Shown here: positions 26,427-34,983 of the stretch, one piece after another | Layout of the letters: each line of letters opens with the position of its first letter | Position numbering within the stretch: the first letter of the stretch is position 1 | Source of the DNA: Granulicella arctica | GTDB taxonomy: Bacteria; Acidobacteriota; Terriglobia; Terriglobales; Acidobacteriaceae | Reading direction: 5' to 3' | DNA length: 64,000 nt | Assembly (NCBI RefSeq): GCF_013410065.1 | Contig: NZ_JACCCW010000002.1 | Coordinates: forward strand, 124,001 to 188,000 | The notes under the pieces: model-generated | The model's input: only the letters and a program-made list of their open reading frames with translations | Told to the model about the DNA's origin: nothing | Database searches by the model: none | Position numbers and translations under genes: made by a program

Positions 26427-26998
26427 GCGGTCTCCTTGGCGCGAAGGGTGGGGGTGCGCGGGGTGACGGGTTGGAGCTTGGAGCGGAGGATGTCTCGGGC
26501 GCGGAAGAGGCGGGCCTTGACGGTGCCTGCGGGGAGCTTGAGGGCGAGTGCGGTGGCGGGGACGTCCATCTCTTGAAAGTAGTAGAGGAGGAGGACTTCG
26601 CGGTACTTCGGGGGGAGGGTGTCGACGGCGCGGTGGAGGGCGGCGTCTTCGCTGCGCTGCTGGAGGGTGGCGGCGAGGTTGTGGGGGTGCTGGGGCTCGA
26701 GGATGTCGTCGAAGGGGAGGGTGAGGGGAGGGATGCGGCGGAGCTCGGTGCAGTAGAGGTTGGTGGCGAGGGAGAAGAGCCAGGTGGAGAAGGCGGACTC
26801 CTGCCGCCAGGAGGAGAGGTTGCGGAAGGCGCGGAGGAAGGCCTCCTGGGCGAGCTCTTCGGCGCGGGAGCGATCGCGGGTGAAGCGGTAGGCGAGGTTG
26901 ATGAGAGGGGATTGCCAGCGGCGGACGATGCCCTCGAAGGCGGAGGTGTCTCCGGCGAGGACGAGGGCTACGTCGTGTTGGTCGTCTGTGGGGTGCAT
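26423..26998 (-). CDS. ECF-type RNA polymerase sigma factor
   Basis: A 191-residue sigma-70 family protein with regions 2 and 4 only. Region 2 runs from FEGIVRRWQSPLINLAYRFT through RAEELAQEAFLRAFRNL and FSTWLFSLATNL. Region 4 contains LPPKYREVLLLYYFQEMDV and the helix-turn-helix ALALKLPAGTVKARLFRARD. It directs RNA polymerase to a specific regulon, likely envelope-related given its membrane-protein partner. It is first in a two-gene operon with a 4-base overlap. Confidence 0.9.
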   Translation of the reverse strand: MHPTDDQHDVALVLAGDTSAFEGIVRRWQSPLINLAYRFTRDRSRAEELAQEAFLRAFRNLSSWRQESAFSTWLFSLATNLYCTELRRIPPLTLPFDDILEPQHPHNLAATLQQRSEDAALHRAVDTLPPKYREVLLLYYFQEMDVPATALALKLPAGTVKARLFRARDILRSKLQPVTPRTPTLRAKETA

Positions 26999-27162
26999 GC
27001 GTTTTGTTGTCGCATGTAGTGTGACCTATGGGTGGGAGATTTGGTTGCGTTTTTTTGTGGGGGTGACTGGGTAGGGATTTTTTGAAGAAAACGAAACCGG
27101 GTTGGCGAGGGGGTGGTCTGACGGTATGTAGCTGAGAGATTTCTAAATTTGAGGAGGATGAT

Positions 27163-27585
27163 ATGACTTTGGCGATGATGGATCTGGATGTGAGAACCCC
27201 TGAGGTGGCGGTGTTTGTGTTTCTGGCGATCGGGGCGGTGGCGCTGTTTGGGTTTCTGTCGGTGGCGACATGGACGGGGACGCGGCAGCAGGAGCGAGAG
27301 TCGTATTACAAGGCTGAGATGTTGAAGAAGATCGCGGAGATGGGTGGGGAGCGGAACCCGGCGCTGGAGTATTTGCGGGAACAGGAGCGGATTGCGGCGG
27401 CGAAGCGGATCGGTGGATTCAGGCTGGGCGGGCTGATCAATATTGCGGTGGGGCTGGGGGTGATGATCCTGCTGCACGGGCTGGTGGATTCGAACAAGGT
27501 GTATCTGGTGGGGGTGATCCCGCTGCTGGTTGGGGCGGCGTTGACGGTGTATGGGTTTTGGATGGGGCCGAAGGCGGAGGCTTAG
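27163..27585 (+). CDS. DUF6249-like membrane protein
   Basis: A 140-residue protein with three hydrophobic helices (VAVFVFLAIGAVALFGFLSV, LINIAVGLGVMILLHGLV, VYLVGVIPLLVGAALTVYG). A charged cytoplasmic loop between the first and second contains KAEMLKKIAEMGGERN. This pattern is shared with small DUF6249 proteins. TTTGAGGAGGATGAT just before the ATG is a strong Shine-Dalgarno site. It is divergent from the sigma operon, so it may be a target of that sigma factor (inference). Confidence 0.65.
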   Translation: MTLAMMDLDVRTPEVAVFVFLAIGAVALFGFLSVATWTGTRQQERESYYKAEMLKKIAEMGGERNPALEYLREQERIAAAKRIGGFRLGGLINIAVGLGVMILLHGLVDSNKVYLVGVIPLLVGAALTVYGFWMGPKAEA

Positions 27586-27604
27586 AGCTAAGTGGCTGTG
27601 CGGA

Positions 27605-27745
27605 ATAACCGCAGGTCCTGAGCAAAGCCACTCGCGATACGGCTGCGAGTGGCTTTGCTTAGGATGACAGTTTGGTGGGATGGGGCGAACTAACAAAAGC
27701 AAAGACGGAATACAGGGGTCCTTCACTACGTTCAGGATGACGACG
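27605..27745. repeat. Dispersed repeat, two copies
   Basis: Two units of the CCTTCG/TCAGGATGACAG family. The first (27605-27673) has an inner inverted repeat GCCACTCGC...GCGAGTGGC. The second (about 27695-27745) is the short CAGGGGTCCTTCACTACGTTCAGGATGACG version. They lie between convergent genes and no other feature is seen. Confidence 0.7.
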
Positions 27746-27783
27746 TAAAGCGATACAGGGTCCTCTCCCTTCGGCTACGCGAC

Positions 27784-28578
27784 CTATTCGATGCGATGGA
27801 GGGTGCGGCTCCAGCGGGTTTCGTCGAAGAAGTGGAGCATGGTGTGGAAGGTGGAGGCTGTTCGCTCGGAGGCGGAGGTCTTGTCGGTGTCGTCGTCGGG
27901 TGTTTTGAAGGACCAGTAGACGAAGAGCGGGCGGCCGATGAGGTTGGCTCGGGGGACGAGTCCCCAGTAGCGGCTGTCGTAGCTGATGGGGCGGTTGTCG
28001 CCCATGACGAAGTAGTAGCCGGTGGGGACGACTAGATCCTGGCCCTGGATGTGGGTGGGGAGTTCGACGCTCCAGGTGGCGAGGACGTTGTTTCCGTCTT
28101 CGGGGGCGATGGCGGGGAAGTCGTCGTTGTAGGGGTTGTAGTTGGCGTCGGTGGGCATGGCGGCGTAGGGCTCATGCAGGGCGACGCCATTGCGGTAGAC
28201 GATGCCGTGGCGCAGGTGGATGCGGTCGCCGGGAAGGCCGATGACGCGCTTGACGAGGATGTCGTGGTCGTCTTTGGCGTTGGGTGCGGGGCGGAAGAAG
28301 ACGACGGGCTCGTCGTGCTGGAGCTCGCGGTAGGGGATGAAGGGAGCTAGCGACGATGAGGGCGCGAGCGAGGCGCGATCGACCAGGACGTGGTCGCCGA
28401 CGAGCAGGGTGCTGGCCATAGAGGCCGACGGGATGACGAAGTTCTGGAAGCTGAAGGTGATGACAAAGATCCAGACGGCCAGGAGGGTGACCATGGAGGC
28501 TAATCCTTCGAGGCGCGTCTCTTCTTTCTGGGGAAGAGCGGATGCTTTGGGGTCTGCTGTCGGGATTGTCTTTGCCAT
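27784..28578 (-). CDS. lepB: Signal peptidase I
   Basis: A 264-residue membrane-anchored serine/lysine protease that removes signal peptides. After a cytoplasmic lead, one transmembrane helix (LASMVTLLAVWIFVITFSF) is followed by the box IPSASMASTLLVGDHVLV with the catalytic serine. DILVKRVIGLPGDRI carries the catalytic lysine. GDNRPISYDSRYWGLV is box E. ATG 28578 with GAGGCGAT upstream was chosen; longer versions run into a dispersed repeat. The many signal-peptide proteins of the window would be substrates. Confidence 0.9.
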   Translation of the reverse strand: MAKTIPTADPKASALPQKEETRLEGLASMVTLLAVWIFVITFSFQNFVIPSASMASTLLVGDHVLVDRASLAPSSSLAPFIPYRELQHDEPVVFFRPAPNAKDDHDILVKRVIGLPGDRIHLRHGIVYRNGVALHEPYAAMPTDANYNPYNDDFPAIAPEDGNNVLATWSVELPTHIQGQDLVVPTGYYFVMGDNRPISYDSRYWGLVPRANLIGRPLFVYWSFKTPDDDTDKTSASERTASTFHTMLHFFDETRWSRTLHRIE

Positions 28579-28646
28579 GGAGATCGCCTCGTGGTTCGTC
28601 TGTCGATTGTAACTGTGGGTGGTTCGATGGCGGCGGCGAGAGAAGG

Positions 28647-28818
28647 AACAAACAACAGCAAAGACAACCGCAGGTCCTTCGGCTGCGCTCAGGATGACAG
28701 TTTTTGGGTGGGGTTGAGGGATAAAAACAAGCAGCGACGACGGCAAGAGCAACCGCAGGTCCTTCGACTGCGCCACTCGCGATACGGCTGCGAGTTGCTT
28801 TGCTCAGGATGACAGTTT
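28647..28818. repeat. Dispersed repeat, two copies
   Basis: Copies of the GGTCCTTCG...CAGGATGACAG family at about 28647-28704 (short) and 28725-28818 (long, with an inner CACTCGC/GCGAGTT pair). They fill the gap between lepB and rph. Confidence 0.7.
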
Positions 28819-28842
28819 TGTTTGAGGGTTGAAAAGGACCGG

Positions 28843-29583
28843 TTAGATGGCGGTGGCGAGGGCGGTTTGCTGGGCGGTGAGGAGTTGGCGGATGCCGGTT
28901 TCGGCGATGTCGAGCATCTGGGTGAGCTGGGCGCGGGTGTAGGAGTCTTTTTCGGCGGTGGCCTGGGTTTCGACGAGGCCGCCGCTGGCGAGCATGACGA
29001 CGTTCATGTCGACGGTGGCGCGGGAGTCTTCTTCGTAGCAGAGGTCGAGGAGGACGTTGCCGTCGACGATGCCGACGGAGGTGGCGGCGACCATCTGGGT
29101 GAGGGGTGTGACCTTGAGGGTTCCGGCGACGACGAGCTTGTTGAGGGCGATGGCGAGGGCGACGGCGGCTCCGGTGATGGCGGCGGTGCGGGTTCCGCCG
29201 TCGGCCTGGAGGACGTCGCAGTCGAGGATGATGGTGCGTTCGCCGAGGGCTTTCATATCGACTACGGAGCGGAGGGAGCGGCCGATGAGGCGCTGGATCT
29301 CGTGGGTGCGGCCGCCTACTTTGCCGCGTTCGGACTCGCGTGCGGTGCGGGTGAGGGTGGCGCGGGGGAGCATGCCGTACTCGGCGGTGACCCAGCCGCG
29401 GCCGGAGTTGCGGAGCCAGCCGGGGACGCCTTGCTCGATGGTGGCGTTGCAGAGGACGCGGGTGTTGCCGGTCTCGATGAGGACGGAGCCCTCGGGGGTG
29501 GAGACGTAGCCGGGGGTGATGCGGAGGGTGCGGAGCTGGTCGGCGGTGCGGGAGTCGGGGCGGAAGAGCTGGGCAACGGACAT
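28843..29583 (-). CDS. rph: Ribonuclease PH
   Basis: A 246-residue phosphorolytic 3'-5' exoribonuclease that trims tRNA 3' ends. [11 protein letters not shown] at the N-terminus, [29 protein letters not shown] (phosphate/RNA-binding) and [14 protein letters not shown] are signature blocks of RNase PH. Complete length. Downstream of it on the same strand come repeats and lepB. Confidence 0.95.
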   Translation of the reverse strand: MSVAQLFRPDSRTADQLRTLRITPGYVSTPEGSVLIETGNTRVLCNATIEQGVPGWLRNSGRGWVTAEYGMLPRATLTRTARESERGKVGGRTHEIQRLIGRSLRSVVDMKALGERTIILDCDVLQADGGTRTAAITGAAVALAIALNKLVVAGTLKVTPLTQMVAATSVGIVDGNVLLDLCYEEDSRATVDMNVVMLASGGLVETQATAEKDSYTRAQLTQMLDIAETGIRQLLTAQQTALATAI

Positions 29584-29656
29584 CAGGCGATTATAGTTTG
29601 CGGGGGTGATGCTCGTTGCGTGCGGCTGTTCGAGAATGAGGATTTAGTATCGACGC

Positions 29657-29902
29657 ATGCCGCGCAATCCAAAAGAGCCTCAGAAGCTTGCTCCTCTGTG
29701 GCGAGCAGTCGTCGAGATAGCGTTTATCGTATTTCTGTTTTATTCGAATCTTTTGATGGGGGATTTCGAATCCTCGAATCAACGCGGGAGGACGCTTATC
29801 TCTGCGCTGCGAGATGTTGTTACGCCTACGAACTTTGGGATTGCTCTTGTCTCTGCGGTGATTGGTTATCTGGGGTTTGAGTATTTGCGGAAGAAGCTAT
29901 AG
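29657..29902 (+). CDS. Small hypothetical membrane protein
   Basis: An 81-residue protein with a basic N-terminus (MPRNPKEPQKLAPLWR) and two hydrophobic segments (VVEIAFIVFLFYSNLLMG and FGIALVSAVIGYLGFEYL), ending RKKL. Family unknown. It is divergent from rph with a 73-base gap. Moderate support: open frame, plausible membrane topology, no clear ribosome-binding site. Confidence 0.5.
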   Translation: MPRNPKEPQKLAPLWRAVVEIAFIVFLFYSNLLMGDFESSNQRGRTLISALRDVVTPTNFGIALVSAVIGYLGFEYLRKKL

Positions 29903-29976
29903 GGCTTTTCATATTGAGGCAGAGTGGTCATGTTGAGGGGTATCGCTCATGGGGTTCTCTGGTAAACTAGAGTTCC

Positions 29977-30708
29977 ATGAGCAATTCTTATCGCATTGCA
30001 CTCGTGGGAGATTACGACTCTTCTGTTCCAGCCCATCAAGCAATTCCTCTTGCACTTGCCCTGGCAGCGCGTTACCACAAGGTTGCGGTGGAAGGGGTGT
30101 GGGTTCATACCTTGCAGATTGAAGACGCGGATGCGCTGCTTGCGACCTACGATGGGATCTGGTGTGTTCCTGCTAGTCCTTACAGCAATACTCGTGGAGC
30201 GCTTGAGGCTATTCGTGTAGCCCGTGAAAAGGCGATTCCGTTTCTTGGTACGTGCGGCGGCTTTCAGCATGCTCTGATTGAATATGCACGGAATGTGCAG
30301 GGGCTGGTAGATGCCGATCATGCGGAGACGAACCCGGATGCTTCGCTTGCTCTGATTGTTCCTCTGGTGTGTTCGCTCGTTGAGAAGGAGGCGGAGCTGG
30401 TTTTGACGGAGGGAAGTCTCCTTTATCGAAGCTACGGCGTGCCGAGGGTGGTGGAAGGGTATCGTTGCAGCTATGGGCCTAATCCAGAGCATGAGCAGGC
30501 GCTGTTTGCGGGGTCGCTCCGGGCAACGGCACACGATCTCGATGGTGCGGTGCGCGGTGCGGAGCTCTCGGGGCACCCTTTCTTTGTTGGCACGTTGTTT
30601 CAGCCGGAGCGGAAGAGTTTGAAGGGCGAGCTGTCTCCTGTGGTTCGTGACTTTGTGGGCGCGGTTGTGGGGGTGATGGTTTCGAGCGCAATCATTTCTC
30701 ATGATTGA
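29977..30708 (+). CDS. Stand-alone class I glutamine amidotransferase like the CTP synthase C-terminal domain
   Basis: A 243-residue protein that aligns in pattern with the glutaminase half of CTP synthase but lacks the synthetase half. YRIALVGDYD opens the fold, DGIWCVPASPYSN replaces the oxyanion strand, and FLGTCGGFQHALIEYARNV holds the nucleophile cysteine. HPFFVGTLFQPERKS near the end supplies a Phe/Gln/Pro/Glu segment, but the usual catalytic H in HPE is replaced by Q. Relatives are annotated as CTP synthase C-terminal region-related (seleno)proteins. Whether it hydrolyses glutamine is uncertain. Confidence 0.75.
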   Translation: MSNSYRIALVGDYDSSVPAHQAIPLALALAARYHKVAVEGVWVHTLQIEDADALLATYDGIWCVPASPYSNTRGALEAIRVAREKAIPFLGTCGGFQHALIEYARNVQGLVDADHAETNPDASLALIVPLVCSLVEKEAELVLTEGSLLYRSYGVPRVVEGYRCSYGPNPEHEQALFAGSLRATAHDLDGAVRGAELSGHPFFVGTLFQPERKSLKGELSPVVRDFVGAVVGVMVSSAIISHD

Positions 30709-30757
30709 GTGGATGGGCTTATTCAAATCGCTACAGGATGTTCTGTTTTGGGAATCT

Positions 30758-30841
30758 TGTCCCATAATGGGAAATACGCTTTTAGGAGGGTTTTGTTGGG
30801 GTTTGTCCCGATTCGGGCCGGTTGGCGGTTCCGAAACGGGA
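30758..30841. promoter_or_regulatory. Array of TGTCCC-type palindromes, candidate enhancer sites
   Basis: Three related 15-base palindromes precede the sensor kinase gene: TGTCCCATAATGGGA (30758-30772), TGTCCCGATTCGGGC (30804-30818) and GGTTCCGAAACGGGA (30827-30841). They share a TGTCCC-N3-GGGA layout. NtrC-type activators bind such inverted repeats upstream of sigma-54 promoters. The downstream operon encodes an NtrC-type regulator, so autoregulation is likely. They occupy part of the gap 30709-30998, which has no gene. Confidence 0.6.
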
Positions 30842-30910
30842 ATAGTGCGGAAATGGGATGGTTGCGGCGGTAACTTTATTAGTGCTTTCTTTTGAAAGAC
30901 TTACCTTAAC

Positions 30911-30936
30911 TGTCCCACTTTGGCACGCAACGTGAT
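30911..30936 (+). promoter_or_regulatory. Candidate sigma-54 promoter with overlapping half-palindrome
   Basis: TGGCACG (30921-30927) is a perfect -24 element. The -12 region GTGA at 30932-30935 matches TTGC only in part, so strength is uncertain. TGTCCCACTTTGGCA (30911-30925) overlaps it and resembles the upstream palindromes, so the regulator could also repress. It lies 63 bases before the kinase start. Confidence 0.4.
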
Positions 30937-30998
30937 TATAGGTTTCGTACAGACACTCCAAAAGATAGGAGTGCGGATACACAATTCGGAGTAAGACC

Positions 30999-31958
30999 AT
31001 GCAGGCAACGCTGAGCAGGACCGCCTCGGGGAAGCAATTCCGTTCAGGAACACACACTGCTGTACTACCTTTTCTATCTGCCGATACGTTTGAAGCTGGT
31101 GACGGGTCTGATGCGGGCCTGACGAGAGAGGCGCAAGACAAACACGCACATTCTGTTGCTGAAGGGGCGGGGCTGGCGCATGATGCCGGGAATCTGCTGG
31201 GGGCGCTTGGGCTCTACTGTGAGCTGCTGGCGTTGCCGGGGGTGCTGCGGGATGAGCATCGCCACTACGCGGACGAGTTGCAGATGTTGAGCGGGCGGAG
31301 CCGGGTGCTGATTGAGCGGCTGCTGCATCCGGCGGCGACGGCGCGAGGGCGTGATGTGGCGCAGGGCTTTGCCAGGCCGGTTGAGATGGTGGTGGTACCG
31401 GAGGTGATCGAGCAGTGCCGGGGTCTGTTGGACCGGATTGCGCGGCGTGCGGTGGAGGTGGCGTATGAGGAGGGAAGCTCGGCGCCGGTGGGAGTTTCTC
31501 GGGAGGCGCTGGAGCGCATCCTGGTGAACCTGACGAAGAATGCGGCGGAGGCTTCGGATGGCGGCGCGGCAATTATGTTGCGGGTGAGCTGTTTGCGGGC
31601 TCGGGCGGATGGTGCGGCGGATACGGTGCGGGACCGGATTGTGCTGAGTGTGGAGGACAGGGGTTGTGGGATGAGCCTGGCGACGGTGAAGGTGCTGCTG
31701 GGTGCAGGCGCGGAGGCTCCGGTGGGGCCGCGTGGGATCGGCTTTCGGGTGGTGCGGGAGCTGGTGGGAGCTTCGGGTGGCCGGTTGCGGCTGAGGAGCC
31801 GGACGGGTGGCGAGGTCAGCGGGACTAGCGGGACAACGGTCGAGATCGAGTGGGCGGTGGCTGGGGTTGAGCTGCCAATGGTGGTGAATGCGCTGGAGGA
31901 GCGGCGACGGTTGATGGTGGTGGCTCGGGGCCGAGCTGCGGGGAGGATGTCATGCTAA
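30999..31958 (+). CDS. Sensor histidine kinase of an NtrB-like pair
   Basis: A 319-residue soluble kinase with no transmembrane segment. LAHDAGNLLGALGLYCELL is the dimerisation/phosphoacceptor helix (H-D-x-x-N). The ATPase domain shows NLTKNAAEAS (N box), VEDRGCGMS (G1), and GPRGIGFRVVRELV (G2). It would sense a cytoplasmic signal and phosphorylate the NtrC-type regulator encoded next; the two genes overlap by 7 bases. The first 50 residues are of unknown role. Upstream palindromes suggest autoregulation. Confidence 0.85.
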   Translation: MQATLSRTASGKQFRSGTHTAVLPFLSADTFEAGDGSDAGLTREAQDKHAHSVAEGAGLAHDAGNLLGALGLYCELLALPGVLRDEHRHYADELQMLSGRSRVLIERLLHPAATARGRDVAQGFARPVEMVVVPEVIEQCRGLLDRIARRAVEVAYEEGSSAPVGVSREALERILVNLTKNAAEASDGGAAIMLRVSCLRARADGAADTVRDRIVLSVEDRGCGMSLATVKVLLGAGAEAPVGPRGIGFRVVRELVGASGGRLRLRSRTGGEVSGTSGTTVEIEWAVAGVELPMVVNALEERRRLMVVARGRAAGRMSC

Positions 31959-33517
31959 GTGCGACTGGATTTGGAGAGAAGCGGGAACAGGGTGTGGCGT
32001 CGTCTTCGGGGGCGGCGCGGCCTTCGGGGGTGCTGGTGGGGCACTCGACGGCTGACTTTCAGCATCGGCCGGAGGTGATGGAGGTGCAGCGGGCGAGCGA
32101 GGTTCCGGCGTTGCAGGTGCTGGTGGTGGATGATGATGGGCCGGTGCGGAAGGCGTGCTGCGAGATCGCTGCGGGAATGGGGTTTCTTGTGTCCGGGGCG
32201 GAGAGTGTGCCGGAGGCGCGGGCGATTTTGAAGCACCAGACGGTGGATCTGCTGTTGCTGGATCTGAAGCTGCCGGGCGGCGGCGGGCTGATGCTGCTCG
32301 AAGAGGTGAAGGCGCTGCACCCGGAGACGGGGGTGGTGGTGATGACGGCGTTTGCGACGGTTTCTTCTGCTGTTGAGGCGATGCGGATTGGGGCGGGGGA
32401 TTATCTGACCAAGCCGTTTGCGCTGGAGGAGCTGACGGCGGTGCTGGATCGGGCGGGGCAGCGGCGGAGCTTTGACCTGGAGAGCCGGAAGCTAAGGGAG
32501 CGGCTGCGGACGACGAAGGGGATGGGGAACCTGATCGGGCGGTCGCCGGAGATGGAGAAGCTGTACCGGATTCTGTCGAAGGTGGCGACGTCGACGCATC
32601 CGGTGCTGGTGCTGGGGGAGAGCGGGACGGGCAAGGAGCTGGTGGCGCGGTCGATTCACTTCAACGGGCCGAATGCGGCGAAGCCGTTTGTGCCGGTGGA
32701 CTGCGGGTCGCTGGTGCCGACGCTGATCGAGAGCGAGCTGTTCGGGTATGTGAAGGGTGCGTTTACGGGGGCGAATCGGGCGAAGGAGGGGTTATTGGCT
32801 GCGGCGGAGGGTGGCACGGTGTTTCTGGATGAGATTGGGGAGCTGCCGCTGGATCTCCAGGCGAAGCTGCTGCGGGCGTTGCAGGAGAAGGAGGTTCGTC
32901 CGGTGGGGGCGACGCAGGCGGTGCCGATCTCGGCGCGGGTGCTGGCGGCGACGAATCGCGACCTGATTGGGATGGTGGAGCAGGGGAGGTTTCGCAAGGA
33001 CCTGTACTTTCGGCTGAATGTGGTGAACATCAAGATTCCTCCGCTGCGGGAGCGGCGGGCGGATATTGCGGTGCTGGCGCAGCATTTTCTGGAGCGGTTG
33101 CAGAAGGATTCAGGGGTGGTGCATACGTTCTCGGATGAGGCGCTGCGGCTGATGACGGAGTATGACTGGCCGGGGAATGTGAGGGAGCTCGAACATGCGA
33201 TTGAGCGGGCGTGTGCTCTGTCGAGCGGGCCGGTGTTGCATATGGGCGATCTGCCGACGCAGTTGCAGGAGTTTCGGTTGCAGACGATTGGTCCGCCGGG
33301 ATTGACGGAGCGGGAGACGGATGCGGTGCTTGCGGGGGTGCCGGGGCCGAGCGGGATTGTTTCGATTGCGGAGATGGAGAAGCACGCGATTCTGGTGACG
33401 ATTCAGCAGTTGAAGGGCGACAAGCTGATGGCGGCGAAGCTGCTGGGGATTGGGAAGACGACGTTGTATCGGAAGCTGAAGGAGTATGGGATCGCGGAGG
33501 GTGGGGAGGAGGAGTAG
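31952..33517 (+). CDS. Sigma-54-dependent NtrC-family response regulator
   Basis: A 521-residue activator. After a roughly 50-residue unconserved N-terminus comes the receiver domain (VLVVDDDGPVRKAC, phosphoacceptor in LLLLDLKLPGGG, lysine in YLTKPFALEEL). The AAA+ domain follows with GESGTGKELVARSIH (Walker A), the sigma-54 contact loop ELFGYVKGAFTGA (GAFTGA), and GGTVFLDEIGELP (Walker B). The C-terminal Fis-type helix-turn-helix is in LMAAKLLGIGKTTLYRKLKE. It activates sigma-54 promoters when phosphorylated by the upstream kinase, with which it overlaps. Confidence 0.95.
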   Translation: MLSATGFGEKREQGVASSSGAARPSGVLVGHSTADFQHRPEVMEVQRASEVPALQVLVVDDDGPVRKACCEIAAGMGFLVSGAESVPEARAILKHQTVDLLLLDLKLPGGGGLMLLEEVKALHPETGVVVMTAFATVSSAVEAMRIGAGDYLTKPFALEELTAVLDRAGQRRSFDLESRKLRERLRTTKGMGNLIGRSPEMEKLYRILSKVATSTHPVLVLGESGTGKELVARSIHFNGPNAAKPFVPVDCGSLVPTLIESELFGYVKGAFTGANRAKEGLLAAAEGGTVFLDEIGELPLDLQAKLLRALQEKEVRPVGATQAVPISARVLAATNRDLIGMVEQGRFRKDLYFRLNVVNIKIPPLRERRADIAVLAQHFLERLQKDSGVVHTFSDEALRLMTEYDWPGNVRELEHAIERACALSSGPVLHMGDLPTQLQEFRLQTIGPPGLTERETDAVLAGVPGPSGIVSIAEMEKHAILVTIQQLKGDKLMAAKLLGIGKTTLYRKLKEYGIAEGGEEE

Positions 33518-33553
33518 AGGCGCTTATGGTGTTGGCGGCGGTACGGATTATTG

Positions 33554-34399
33554 CTAAGCCAGGACGGAGAGGGTGTGGAAGAAGGGTGGCGCCATGGCGG
33601 GGTCTCCGGTGATGGTTGCGTGGGATAGGGCTTGCTCGGGACGGATGCCTTTGGTGAAGAGGCGCCAGGCTGTGTCTTGCGGGATGGAGATGTGGGTGGT
33701 TGGGGGTGTGCTTGTGGCTGTTAGCAGCTCCCAGGAGGTGGAGGATCGCTCGAGGAACCATTGGTTGCCTGCTTCGCCGGTGATCTCGATGTGGATGGTG
33801 GTTCCTTCGGGTGCGGCGGTGTTGCTGTAGCTGTGCGGCATGGCGCGCAGGAAGGTGTCGAGGACCAGCGCGAAGAGGTGTGGGGTGTAGAGCGGCGGCC
33901 GGTGGGTTGCGTCGCGGATCTGTTGCTGGTGGTGCCACTGCTCGGTGTACTCGCGGGCGATGTCGAGCCAGACGGGTGCGGGATCGGGGCCTGCCCAGTC
34001 TACGGGGTCTCCGAGAGCGAAGGGGTCGAGGCTGGCGAAGTAGGTTGCGAGCTGAGGGCCGGTGAAGGCGAGGAGATCGCAGAGAAGGTGTGGGCTGATT
34101 CTTCTGGAGGCGCGGACCCAGTCGGCGTTGTGGCGGTTGATGAAGGCGACGAGGTCTTGGTAGCTGTCGATGGGGCTGTCGGGGGGCGGGCGATGCTGGT
34201 CGCGGCGACGGGAGAGGTTGCTGAGGTCTCCGCCGAGGAGATGCAGGGCGACGTCTTTGACGGACCAGAGGGGCGCGGCGGTTGGTTGTTGCCAGTCGTC
34301 GGGTGAGAGGCTGTTGAGGAGTTCGAGGAGGAGGGTGCGTATTTCGTTGAAGCGATCGTGGAGGAGGATGGGTTGTGGGGGTGTTCGCTCCTGGGGCAT
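33554..34399 (-). CDS. Maleylpyruvate isomerase-like/DinB-fold protein
   Basis: A 281-residue protein with an N-terminal DinB-like four-helix bundle: TLLLELLNSLSPDDWQQPT and WSVKDVALHLLGGDLSNL (metal-type His), a second His in EQWHHQQQIRDAT. The C-terminal part (IHIEITGEAGNQWFLER onward) resembles the SCP2-like domain of mycothiol-dependent maleylpyruvate isomerases. The three-His metal site can be proposed but not proven. It is convergent with the sigma-54 regulator gene. Confidence 0.75.
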   Translation of the reverse strand: MPQERTPPQPILLHDRFNEIRTLLLELLNSLSPDDWQQPTAAPLWSVKDVALHLLGGDLSNLSRRRDQHRPPPDSPIDSYQDLVAFINRHNADWVRASRRISPHLLCDLLAFTGPQLATYFASLDPFALGDPVDWAGPDPAPVWLDIAREYTEQWHHQQQIRDATHRPPLYTPHLFALVLDTFLRAMPHSYSNTAAPEGTTIHIEITGEAGNQWFLERSSTSWELLTATSTPPTTHISIPQDTAWRLFTKGIRPEQALSHATITGDPAMAPPFFHTLSVLA

Positions 34400-34585
34400 G
34401 CGGGGAGTATATAAAAATTCTTCACTGTCGATAAGCCGGAAGTTAGATGATGAGATGCGCGTTTATCGTTACCTCTCCAGTAATGCCAGGACCAACTCGC
34501 TAGATGAGTGCATTGGGCTGTTCTCGCCAGTTGAGGTCGCATTAGGAAACACAAGCCGCTTCACGGTACCCGATACAGCCTCACA

Positions 34586-34603
34586 ATATCATTTGCGGAT
34601 ATA
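34586..34603. promoter_or_regulatory. Possible PadR operator
   Basis: ATATC (34586-34590) and GATAT (34599-34603) form a short inverted repeat 27 bases before the PadR start, in an A/T-rich stretch. PadR proteins usually bind such ATAT-type repeats at their own promoter. The match is short. The rest of 34400-34629 shows nothing else. Confidence 0.3.
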
Positions 34604-34629
34604 TCACCCAATGATCTATTGTGTTCTGC

Positions 34630-34983
34630 ATGTCGGCGTCGATTGATCCGCACTCCGAGTACTTGCCGCTTCCGCCCGCGGCGTTTTTTGTCCTTTTTGC
34701 TTTAGCTGAAGGCGAGAGACACGGTTATCGGATCATGCAAGACGTTCGGGAACTCTCTGCGGGATCTGTGTCGATGGGCCCTGCGACTCTCTACACGACC
34801 ATCCAGCGATTAGTGGATCGCGGCTTTGTCGTTGAGGTTGAATCTCATCAGAACACGAGACGCAGGATGTACAGCCTTACCTCGGCAGGAAGCGGCCTAC
34901 TTCGTGCCGAGTTCCAGCGCCAGACGGATGTACTTGCGCTAGCGAAGAGGCGCCGGGTGTTTGTCCTGGGAGATCGAGCATGA
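34630..34983 (+). CDS. PadR family transcriptional regulator
   Basis: A 117-residue winged-helix protein: AFFVLFALAEGERHGYRIMQ, then SMGPATLYTTIQRLVDRGFV (recognition helix) and RRRMYSLTSAGSGLLRAE (wing), followed by a C-terminal dimerisation helix. PadR proteins repress linked transport or membrane genes until a ligand binds. ATG 34630 was preferred to GTG 34621. The stop overlaps the next start (ATGA), a common acidobacterial PadR plus membrane-partner arrangement. Confidence 0.85.
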   Translation: MSASIDPHSEYLPLPPAAFFVLFALAEGERHGYRIMQDVRELSAGSVSMGPATLYTTIQRLVDRGFVVEVESHQNTRRRMYSLTSAGSGLLRAEFQRQTDVLALAKRRRVFVLGDRA

